Part shown: in pieces, positions 1-6,962 of the stretch
Layout of the letters: the number at the start of each line of letters is the position of its first letter
Numbering within the stretch: the stretch's first letter is position 1
NCBI GenBank assembly: GCA_047609825.1
Contig: JBLFXJ010000036.1
Coordinates: forward strand, 1-36,145
Reading direction: 5' to 3'
DNA from: GCA-2862545 sp047609825
Lineage (GTDB): Bacteria > Myxococcota_A > UBA796 > GCA-2862545
DNA length: 36,145 nucleotides
The notes under the pieces: model-generated
Databases searched by the model: none
The model's input: the letters and a program-made list of their open reading frames with translations, nothing else
Told to the model about the DNA's origin: nothing
Made by a program: the position numbers and the translations under genes

Positions 1-2175
1 GCCAGCACCCTCCCCATCCACCCGCAACCGGATCTCGTGCGCCCCCGTCGTCCCCGGCGTCCACAACCACTCGAACGGCGGCCCCACCTCCGCCACCGGC
101 GCACCATCCACCGTCCACTCCGCGACCCGAGTCCCCGGCGGAGCCGCCGCCCTCAGCGGGATGCGCTGGCGCTCGGCCGGCCGATCCGCGTCGATCCAGA
201 ACACCGCCCCGTCGCTCGGTGCCGCGATGCGGGCCTGGCCCGGACGTGCACATCCACGCCGCGCAGCCACCACCCCGGACTGGGCCGCCCAATCGGCGTA
301 CTCCACCGGCCACGCCACTGAGCAGTCCGGGTAGTGCCAATCGCAGCTCGCCGGCGGCGGGTGGTGTGCGAGCCGGCGGTCGGCCACGCTGTGGGGGCAG
401 TGGGGCCCGGCGGCCAGCCCGGACAGGGCGCACAAGGTCTCGGGCACGCCCACCTCGGTCGACAACGATCGGCCGCGACGCCCCGTGGCGGCGTCGAGCA
501 CCGCCGCCCACAGCGGACCCGCCCCCGTCACCCCGCTCACGTCCTGCATCGGTCGGCCATCGAAGTTGCCGACCCACACGCCCACCGTCACCGCCGCCGT
601 GCCCCCGACCGTCCAGTTGTCGCGGTAGCCCGTGGAGGTCCCCGTCTTCACGGCCGCCGGGTAGGCGCGCTGCAACGACCCATACCGTCCGAACCCAGCC
701 AGCCGGGCCATCGGGTCTGCGAGCATATCCACCGTGAGCGCCGCGACCTCCGGAGCGAACACGGGCATCGGCACTGGGATGGGCACATCCGTCCGCCACC
801 GCGCGGGCAGCCATGCGCCTCCGCGGAGGAGGGTGGCGAAGGCCGCGGTCAGCTCCTCCAGTGTCACCTCGCCGCCACCGATGGCCAGTCCGAGCCCATA
901 CTCTGCCGGTCGGCGCTCGAGGTGCCCGAACCCCAGCGCCTGCAGGCGCTGGTGCAGGTTCGCCACCCCCACCCGGTCGGCGAGCACGACGGCGGGCACG
1001 TTGAGCGAGCTCCCGAGGGCCACCCGCGCCCGCACCGGCCCATGGAACCGCTCGCTGTAGTTCTCCGGCCACCACGCTCCGTGGGTCGTGGAGTAGCTCC
1101 GTGCCGTGTCGGGCAGCACCTCGCCCGGCCGCAGGTCGCCCTCGAGCGCCAGCGCATACAGGAACGGCTTGAGGGTGCTGCCCGAGCTCCGCGGCGCACG
1201 GGTGCCGTCCACCTGGCCATCTGCCGCGGTCCAGTCGCCCGACCCCACCGCCGCGAGCACATCGCCGGTGGCACCGTCAAGCACCAGCACCGCCGCGTGG
1301 TCAACAGCGTGCCGCTTCAGCTCCGCCAGGTGTCGTCCGACCAGGCCCTCCACCGCACGCTGCAGCCTGAGGTCGAGCGTGGCCGGCACCTCCGCACCCT
1401 CCGTGCGCAGCAGCCGCTCCACGGCATGTGGCGCGACCCGCTCGGGCGCTCGTGGACGGAGCTGAAGCGGCTCGTCCCGTGCGAGTGCGGCGTCGGCGGC
1501 AGTCAGCCGTCCCGTCGCCACCATCCGGGCCAGCACCCGGTCCCTCGCAGCCATCGCCGGCCCCGTCCCGCGCCATGGATTACGGGCCTCTGGGGCGGGT
1601 AGAAGCCCGATGAGGGTCGCCGATTCCGCCACGGAGAGCCCTGCCGCGGTCTCGTCGAAGTAGGTCTCGGCGGCGGCCTCGATGCCCACCGCACCCGCAC
1701 CGAAGGACGCCCGGTTGAGGTACCAGGTGAGCACCTCGCGCTTCGACAAGTGCAGCTCGATCCGCACCGCCCGCCACGCCTCCCCGAGCTTGCCCGACCA
1801 GCCCCTGCCCCGACCGCCGATCAGCCGCGCCGTCTGCTGGGTGAGCGTGCTCCCGCCCTCCACCACCTCGCCGGCCCGAAGGTTCGCCCACGCCGCCCGC
1901 GCCACCGCGATGGGGTCGATCCCCGGATGCAGGGTGAACCGGTCGTCTTCGGACGCGAGCAAGGCGTCCACCACCGTGGGTGCCACCGCCTCCAGCTCCA
2001 CCCAGCTCTGGTGCCCCGCTGATGGAAGCCGGCGCTCCGCCACGGTCTCGCCGTGACGGTCCACCACCCGGCGCGTGGCCACCGGCGCGAACCAGGCCTC
2101 TGGCAAGGGCTGGGCCAGCGCGACGGCGACCACCACCATCAACGCCCCCGCCGCGGCCGGCCACCGGCGCCTCAT
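1..2175 (-). CDS. pbpC: Penicillin-binding protein 1C, 3' end missing
   Basis: Bifunctional peptidoglycan synthase: it polymerises glycan strands and carries a transpeptidase-type domain in the periplasm, anchored by an N-terminal hydrophobic segment (residues about 8-22). The open frame of 725 codons runs off the window start without a stop. The glycosyltransferase domain shows the catalytic EDDRF (E76) and GGSTLTQQ (107-114). The transpeptidase domain shows SxxK as S333-T-L-K336, a later SLN and KTGTS followed by DNW. The tract VGVWVGNFDG, the CALSGL...GPHCPH segment with CDWH, and a beta-rich C-terminal BiPBP_C-type domain are specific to the PBP1C family. Family members are usually about 770 residues, so only a few dozen are missing. 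The ATG lies 7 bases after the stop of the PNGase-like gene, with GAGG just before it, so the two are probably cotranscribed. In many bacteria pbpC instead follows an alpha-2-macroglobulin gene; none is seen here. Confidence 0.93.
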   Translation of the reverse strand, partial: MRRRWPAAAGALMVVVAVALAQPLPEAWFAPVATRRVVDRHGETVAERRLPSAGHQSWVELEAVAPTVVDALLASEDDRFTLHPGIDPIAVARAAWANLRAGEVVEGGSTLTQQTARLIGGRGRGWSGKLGEAWRAVRIELHLSKREVLTWYLNRASFGAGAVGIEAAAETYFDETAAGLSVAESATLIGLLPAPEARNPWRGTGPAMAARDRVLARMVATGRLTAADAALARDEPLQLRPRAPERVAPHAVERLLRTEGAEVPATLDLRLQRAVEGLVGRHLAELKRHAVDHAAVLVLDGATGDVLAAVGSGDWTAADGQVDGTRAPRSSGSTLKPFLYALALEGDLRPGEVLPDTARSYSTTHGAWWPENYSERFHGPVRARVALGSSLNVPAVVLADRVGVANLHQRLQALGFGHLERRPAEYGLGLAIGGGEVTLEELTAAFATLLRGGAWLPARWRTDVPIPVPMPVFAPEVAALTVDMLADPMARLAGFGRYGSLQRAYPAAVKTGTSTGYRDNWTVGGTAAVTVGVWVGNFDGRPMQDVSGVTGAGPLWAAVLDAATGRRGRSLSTEVGVPETLCALSGLAAGPHCPHSVADRRLAHHPPPASCDWHYPDCSVAWPVEYADWAAQSGVVAARRGCARPGQARIAAPSDGAVFWIDADRPAERQRIPLRAAAPPGTRVAEWTVDGAPVAEVGPPFEWLWTPGTTGAHEIRLRVDGEGAG

Positions 2176-2182
2176 CCTCGGC

Positions 2183-4192
2183 CTACTCCCAGACCGTTAC
2201 CCAGGTGGTGAGGTCGAAGCTCGCGCCGCCCGCCGGGTAGTCGCCGTCGTTGAAGAACGCCTCGTACGCGAAGGTGGCCGTCTCGCCGGGGGTCACCTCG
2301 GAGGTGACATCGAACACGATGGGCTTCACCTCCTTGCCCGGGCACCAGTTGCTCCGACCGTAGAACCAGGTGCCGTATTGGTTGGGCACCACGCCTTCGT
2401 TCACCCGGTCCTGGCAGTCGGTGGACGAGTTGGTCTCGGGGAACGAGATGTCGTGCCGCGACCCGTTCACCGAGAACTGATGGTCGGTGTCGCAGAACTC
2501 CGCACAGTTCCCCGGGTCGACCTGGCCATGCCCGCTGATCACCACCGACAGCTCCACCTTGCGCGCCGACGCCGGTACATCCACCTCGATGGGCGGGCGA
2601 TTCTCGTTGTAGGTGCTGTCGAATCCGCCGCCCCGCCACAGTGGGACCGTCTTCACCGGGCGCATCCCACGCCCGCTGTTCTTGAACCGGAAGTCGACCG
2701 TGATCTCCCACGGGTCGATGGTGTAAAAGGCGAGCCGCTTGGTGCCGCCGTCCTGGAAGAAGGGCAGGGCATGGCTCACGTCGTGCACCCAGCGGCCCTC
2801 TCGGTGGTACGTCGAGATCCATCGGCCCACCTCGGTGTCGCAGTTGCACGGACAGTCCGAGTAGCCGGTCCCATCACCGTTGCAGGTGTAGGCCGTGTCC
2901 TTCACCGAGCCGTCCGGCTTGTCGCAGGCGCAGGCGATGGCATCGGCCGGCACCTCCTCCACGCCGATCACCTCGGGCGCATACCCCTCGCAGAACGTGT
3001 CCAGCGTGGGCTCGGTGCCCGTCGACATCCACGCCGTGTCCAGCGGCAGGCCGGCAGTGTCGCCGGTGTCGGCATCCAGCGCGTCGCACGGCACGTCGTC
3101 CCGGCACTCCACCACGGTGCGCAGTCCGTTGATCACACACCGACCCAGCTGCTCGTCGGCGGCCTCGACCCCCGGGATTCGCTCCTGGCACGGCGTGTCG
3201 GCGTGGGGGTTGCCCACCACCTGGGGCTCATCACAGGCATACAACGTGACGATCCGGTCCCACGCCGGGCAGGTGCCGTACTCGGCATCCCCGCCGCAGC
3301 TGGTCCACGCGTCGAGCTCGAGGGTGTCGAACCCCGCCATCGTGTCCGCGTCGGGCAGCACCAGATCGGCGTAGCCCTGCACCCCCGCCCAGCCTGAATC
3401 ATCGACGAACTGCCGGTCGAAGCTCCGCACCACGGTGGCGCCGTCCGCCTCCATCGCCGCGGCGCGCTCGGCCTCGAAGTTGTAGTAGATCGCCTCGTTC
3501 GCTAGCTGGGAGAGGTTCGGCTCGAACCAGCCGATGCCGGCGTTGTACCGCTCGTGATCGGCGAAGCTGCCCACGTCGCGGATCTGCTGGAATCGGTCGA
3601 TGCCGAAGCCCCAGCCGGGGGAGCGCAGGTAGTCGCCCACCCAGTCCAGATCGAACACGCCCTTGGTGACGTAGTGGATGCGCGGGGCCCAGTGGCGCAC
3701 CGCGTCTTCGCCGATGTTCTCGAGCTTCTTCGCGATGTCTTCGGCGATGGGGTCGAGCTCGGCCTCCACGTCCTTCTTCTTGTCGAGCTCCGAGATGATG
3801 AACAGGTGCACATTGGGCGGCAGCGCGTTGAGGAACGGCTTCACGTCGCGGTCCCACAGCAGCGTGGGGTAGCCCTCGGTCTGGCGCGGCGAGGTGGTGA
3901 CGAACAGGTAGGTGTCGCAGCCCGACCACTGCTCCGACAGGGTCCAGTCGCCGGCGCGGGTGGGCAGGGTGAAGTCAGCCGCCACCTGGCGGATCGTGAG
4001 CGAGCCCGGGGAATCCGACCACGGCAGCTCGGGCAGGCCCAGCTCGGCGCACGACGCGGGGAGCAAGGCCTCGGGCGCCGTGTCGAGAGTTCCGGTCGTG
4101 GGCACCGTCTCGCCCGAGGTGTCGGTGACGGAGACATCCTTGTCGTCGCCTCCGCAGGCAAGGCTCAGCAGCAGCAACGGCAGGGCGCGCAC
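2183..4192 (-). CDS. Peptide-N-glycosidase F-like lipoprotein with thioredoxin-like N-terminus and Cys-rich insert
   Basis: Predicted lipoprotein of 669 residues: signal MRALPLLLLS, lipobox LSLAC with Cys13. The GTG start is supported by GGAGG five bases upstream. Residues about 60-260 resemble a peroxiredoxin/thioredoxin-type fold (AADFTLP, then DWTLSEQW) but lack CxxC. The rest resembles PNGase F, which cleaves N-glycans from asparagine. TCPAWDR (D312) matches the CDEWDR segment holding catalytic D60 of the Flavobacterium enzyme; GHG...CAEFC (E565) matches CAEWC with E206; GTW...WCPG also matches. The counterpart of E118 is not conserved (YTID in place of YTET). Between the D312 strand and the next conserved strand (RWISTY, from about residue 457) lies a Cys-rich insert, about 320-451, where PNGase F has a short loop. 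Catalysis is therefore uncertain; the domain could serve as a glycan-binding or structural module. It is upstream of and probably cotranscribed with pbpC. Confidence 0.82.
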   Translation of the reverse strand: MRALPLLLLSLACGGDDKDVSVTDTSGETVPTTGTLDTAPEALLPASCAELGLPELPWSDSPGSLTIRQVAADFTLPTRAGDWTLSEQWSGCDTYLFVTTSPRQTEGYPTLLWDRDVKPFLNALPPNVHLFIISELDKKKDVEAELDPIAEDIAKKLENIGEDAVRHWAPRIHYVTKGVFDLDWVGDYLRSPGWGFGIDRFQQIRDVGSFADHERYNAGIGWFEPNLSQLANEAIYYNFEAERAAAMEADGATVVRSFDRQFVDDSGWAGVQGYADLVLPDADTMAGFDTLELDAWTSCGGDAEYGTCPAWDRIVTLYACDEPQVVGNPHADTPCQERIPGVEAADEQLGRCVINGLRTVVECRDDVPCDALDADTGDTAGLPLDTAWMSTGTEPTLDTFCEGYAPEVIGVEEVPADAIACACDKPDGSVKDTAYTCNGDGTGYSDCPCNCDTEVGRWISTYHREGRWVHDVSHALPFFQDGGTKRLAFYTIDPWEITVDFRFKNSGRGMRPVKTVPLWRGGGFDSTYNENRPPIEVDVPASARKVELSVVISGHGQVDPGNCAEFCDTDHQFSVNGSRHDISFPETNSSTDCQDRVNEGVVPNQYGTWFYGRSNWCPGKEVKPIVFDVTSEVTPGETATFAYEAFFNDGDYPAGGASFDLTTWVTVWE

Positions 4193-4327
4193 GGTGACCT
4201 CCAGCAGGGATCGAGTGTAGCGGCCGACCGCCGCCTGCCGCGCTCCGGTGACCGTGGTTGACGCGACCCTTGCACGGTGTGTGCCGCAAGCGTCGGGGCA
4301 TTAGACTGCGGCGGCAGGGAGACGCGC
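4193..4327. promoter_or_regulatory. Divergent promoter region, PNGase-like gene / kinase gene
   Basis: Only intergenic space between two divergent genes. For the minus-strand gene a -10-like TACACT lies at 4219-4214 with no convincing -35 box. For the plus-strand kinase a TAGACT (4302-4307) lies 20 bases before the start codon; a similar GGCA(T/G)TAGACTG string occurs before the second kinase at 28368, though here no -35 box sits at the right distance. A TTGACG occurs at 4258-4263 without a matching -10. Confidence 0.35.
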
Positions 4328-5956
4328 GTGACCGACGGTCAAGTGACATACCGAGTCCTCGGTGTGCTGGGAGCGGGCGGCTTCGGCAAGGTGTACCGCG
4401 CCCGCCTGGAGACCGATTCCGGGTTTTCGAAGGACGTCGCGGTCAAGGTCCTGCATGACGAGGACCCACCAAAGTCGCTGCTCAAGCGGTTCCGCGACGA
4501 AGCCCGCATCCTCGGCCTGCTCAGCGACCGCGCGATCGTGAAGGTGGAGCCGCCGGTCCACCTGGACGGCCGCTGGGCCGTGATCATGGACTTCGTGGAC
4601 GGCCTGTCGGCAGGGCAGATCGCAGAGCGAGGCTCGCTCCCCTGCGGCGTTGCGCTCGAGATCGTGGGCGAGATCGCCCGCGCGCTGCACAACGCGTACA
4701 ACACCATCGGGCCCGACGGCGAGCCGCTCCTCCTGCTCCACCGCGACATCAAGCCCGACAACATCCAGGTCACGCCGTCGGGCGACGTAATGCTGCTGGA
4801 CTTCGGCATTGCACGGGCAAACTTCGCGAATCGCGAGTACAAGACCAAGCGCGCGCTCGGCGGCACGCCCGGGTACATCGCACCGGAGCGGCTCGAGGCG
4901 ATTGAGGACCACCGGGGCGATGTGTACAGCCTCGGTGTGGTGCTGCACGAGATCGTGATGGGGGTTCGGCCCAAGTTCTCACCGCCCACGATGCAGTTCA
5001 CCGGCGCCGTGCCCAGCTACGATGCCGACGATCTCGAGGTCGAGGACGGCCTCCCGGTCGATGTCACCAAGGTGCTCGCGCTCGCCGCGTGGATGCGCTC
5101 CTACGATCTGGAGGGACGCCCGACCGCGCGCCAGGTGGAGGAGGCGTGCCGCGCGCTGCGGCGCGAGATCGAGCCGCCCTACCTGCGGGAGTGGGCCGAA
5201 GCGAACGTGCCGTCTCGCACGGAGATGGAGGAGGACGAGCGCACCGGCACGCTGCTCACGGTGTCGAAGAAGGTGCCCGAACTCGGGCTGTCTGCGCTCG
5301 CCCACACGCCACAGCCTCCGCCCACCACGTCGGCCTCGGGGCTCGCGGTGGGAGCGGTGGTCGGTGGCGGGGCGGTGATGGTGTTCGGGCTGATCATCGT
5401 GGTGGTCGGGGTCGTGGCCGTGGTGGTGTTGGTGGCGAACTCGCTGCAGCAGCCCGTCCCCGCACCGGCGCCCAGCCCCGCACCGGTGGTCGCGCCAGCC
5501 GTGTCACCCGAGGCAGAGCCCTCCGAAGCCGGTACGCCCGAGGCAGAACTCCCCGATGGCGGAACTCCCGAGCTGGCCGCCCCTGCCGCGCCCGCGACCG
5601 CCCCTCGCCAGCCTCGCGTGATCACGCTGCCCGGTGCCAGCCCATCGCCGTCTCCCACCGCCGCGCCGGCTGTCGCGCCGTCCCCCGAGCCTCCCCCGGC
5701 GCCCCCAGAGCCCGCCCGCACCGAGCGGCCCACGGGTCTCGTGGTCGTGCGCACCGTGCCCAACGGCGCCACCGTCAAAGAGCGCGGCGTCACCTTGAAC
5801 ATCTCGGGGGCTGGCTACAGGCTCAGCCCGGGCCTCCACGTGCTCACAATCGTGAGCCCAGCCGGCGAGAGCACCCAGATCCCGGTGCAGGTCTCCACCG
5901 GCGACCGCGTCGACATCTGCTACAGCTTCGACACCAACTCCCGCTGTGGCGGCTGA
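4328..5956 (+). CDS. Membrane Ser/Thr protein kinase with C-terminal PEGA-like domain
   Basis: Hanks-type kinase of 542 residues. The GTG start is chosen because AGGGAG (4316-4321) lies six bases upstream; a frame-compatible start at 4277 would add 17 residues with no kinase match. Kinase domain about residues 5-265: glycine loop GAGGFGKVY, VAVKV lysine, HRDIKPDN catalytic loop, DFG, and GTPGYIAPER. All key residues are present, so it should be active. After the kinase comes a short linker, one strong membrane segment (about 330-362, rich in V, G, A), a long Pro/Ala/Glu linker of about 100 residues, and a C-terminal PEGA-like beta domain (starting TGLVVVRTVPNGATV). The expected topology is kinase inside the cell and PEGA domain in the periplasm, so it probably senses envelope state. 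The next gene follows 40 bases downstream and may be cotranscribed. Confidence 0.92.
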   Translation: MTDGQVTYRVLGVLGAGGFGKVYRARLETDSGFSKDVAVKVLHDEDPPKSLLKRFRDEARILGLLSDRAIVKVEPPVHLDGRWAVIMDFVDGLSAGQIAERGSLPCGVALEIVGEIARALHNAYNTIGPDGEPLLLLHRDIKPDNIQVTPSGDVMLLDFGIARANFANREYKTKRALGGTPGYIAPERLEAIEDHRGDVYSLGVVLHEIVMGVRPKFSPPTMQFTGAVPSYDADDLEVEDGLPVDVTKVLALAAWMRSYDLEGRPTARQVEEACRALRREIEPPYLREWAEANVPSRTEMEEDERTGTLLTVSKKVPELGLSALAHTPQPPPTTSASGLAVGAVVGGGAVMVFGLIIVVVGVVAVVVLVANSLQQPVPAPAPSPAPVVAPAVSPEAEPSEAGTPEAELPDGGTPELAAPAAPATAPRQPRVITLPGASPSPSPTAAPAVAPSPEPPPAPPEPARTERPTGLVVVRTVPNGATVKERGVTLNISGAGYRLSPGLHVLTIVSPAGESTQIPVQVSTGDRVDICYSFDTNSRCGG

Positions 5957-5996
5957 AGCGGAACGATCGCCGGGCGCCGTGGGTTAGAGGAGCGCC

Positions 5997-6932
5997 ATGA
6001 TTGTCATCGCGTCCATCTCTACAGCCCTCGCGGGCGTCCCCGTCGTGCACGAGGGGGGCGACCCCGGCGCGGCCATCGCGGCCGCCTCCGAGCGCTCGGG
6101 GCTGCCGGCCGACCAGCTCACCGCCGTGGCTGTGTCCGGGCTCCTGTCGTCCCCCCCCACCGCAGTCGGCGACACCGTGGTCCGTCGATGTGCCCGCGGT
6201 CCGGCCCGGATGACCGATGTGTCGGTCGAGCTGGTGCGGGCGGAGGCGGCGCTCGGGTCCAGCGACGCCGTGCGCACGCTGGACCACCTCGATCTGGCCG
6301 TGGCCCAGCTCGGCTGCCTCACCGAGGTGGCGGATGCCGACCGGGTCGCGCTCGGGTTCCTCCTCCGCGGCGCCATGGCGGCCGAGCTCGGTGAGCCGGA
6401 GGCCGCCCGCGGCGAGATCCGCACCGCCCTGGCGTTCGACGCCGACGTGGACTGGCCGCCGGGCTACCCCGTCGCCGGGCAGGCGCTGCTCGCCGAGGAG
6501 CTGTCGGGCACCGAGCGGCACCAGGTGCGCGTGGTGCCTGACGACACGGGCGCCGGCCCCTGGGTCGACGGGCGCGAGGTCGAGGGAGAGGTGTCGCTCA
6601 CGCCGGGCCTGCACCTGGTGCAGTACGGCAGTAAGCGAGGCCTGCAGACCGCGTGGCTGGTGGTGGACGGTGCGTCGGCCCTGGTCGTTCCCGATCGGTT
6701 CGGTCCACCGGTGCTCGATGCGTTCCTCGAGCCGGCCACGCGCGCCGACGTAGCGCTGCTGCTTGCCGCCACATTGCCCAACTTCGAGGCGGCCTATGTG
6801 GCGCACCGCGGGGGGCTGTGGCTGGTGGTCTCCGCCGACGGAGGGGCGTCCGTCGAGGAGCTCGTGCCCGGCGAGCCGCTGCCCGTTCCCGAGGTCGAGC
6901 CCACCGGGAAGAAGGGCAAGAAGCGCCGGTAG
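5997..6932 (+). CDS. Unknown protein, probably exported, downstream of kinase
   Basis: 311 residues, ATG with AGAGGAG (5986-5992) four bases upstream. The N-terminus MIVIASISTALAG is short and hydrophobic and may be a signal peptide. Residues about 70-160 are helical and Ala/Leu-rich, with alternating helices that suggest TPR-like repeats (RAEAALGSSDAVRTLDHLD, GAMAAELGEPEAARGEIR). Residues about 170-225 resemble a small beta domain of the PEGA kind (WVDGREVEGEVSLTPGLHLV). The C-terminus is basic (GKKGKKRR). Similar short TPR-plus-beta proteins commonly accompany kinases in myxobacteria, which fits its place 40 bases after the kinase gene, but I do not recognise a named family and assign no function. 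Confidence 0.7.
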   Translation: MIVIASISTALAGVPVVHEGGDPGAAIAAASERSGLPADQLTAVAVSGLLSSPPTAVGDTVVRRCARGPARMTDVSVELVRAEAALGSSDAVRTLDHLDLAVAQLGCLTEVADADRVALGFLLRGAMAAELGEPEAARGEIRTALAFDADVDWPPGYPVAGQALLAEELSGTERHQVRVVPDDTGAGPWVDGREVEGEVSLTPGLHLVQYGSKRGLQTAWLVVDGASALVVPDRFGPPVLDAFLEPATRADVALLLAATLPNFEAAYVAHRGGLWLVVSADGGASVEELVPGEPLPVPEVEPTGKKGKKRR

Positions 6933-6945
6933 GCTGCACACACGG

Positions 6946-6960
6946 GCACGTTCCGCGTGC
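6946..6960. terminator. Short hairpin between convergent genes
   Basis: GCACG / CGTGC pair around a TTCCG loop in the 30-base gap between two converging genes. The stem is short and there is no T-run, so terminator function is only suggested by position. Confidence 0.3.
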
Positions 6961-6962
6961 GG

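Noticed and set aside
334..1602. Long plus-strand frame of about 420 codons opposite pbpC
   Set aside because: It lies antisense to a clear penicillin-binding protein and its product is Arg/His/Pro-rich without motifs; such shadows are expected at this GC content.
2075..3397. Plus-strand frame of 440 codons opposite the PNGase-like gene
   Set aside because: Antisense to a gene with conserved motifs and a ribosome site; the composition is that of a shadow frame.
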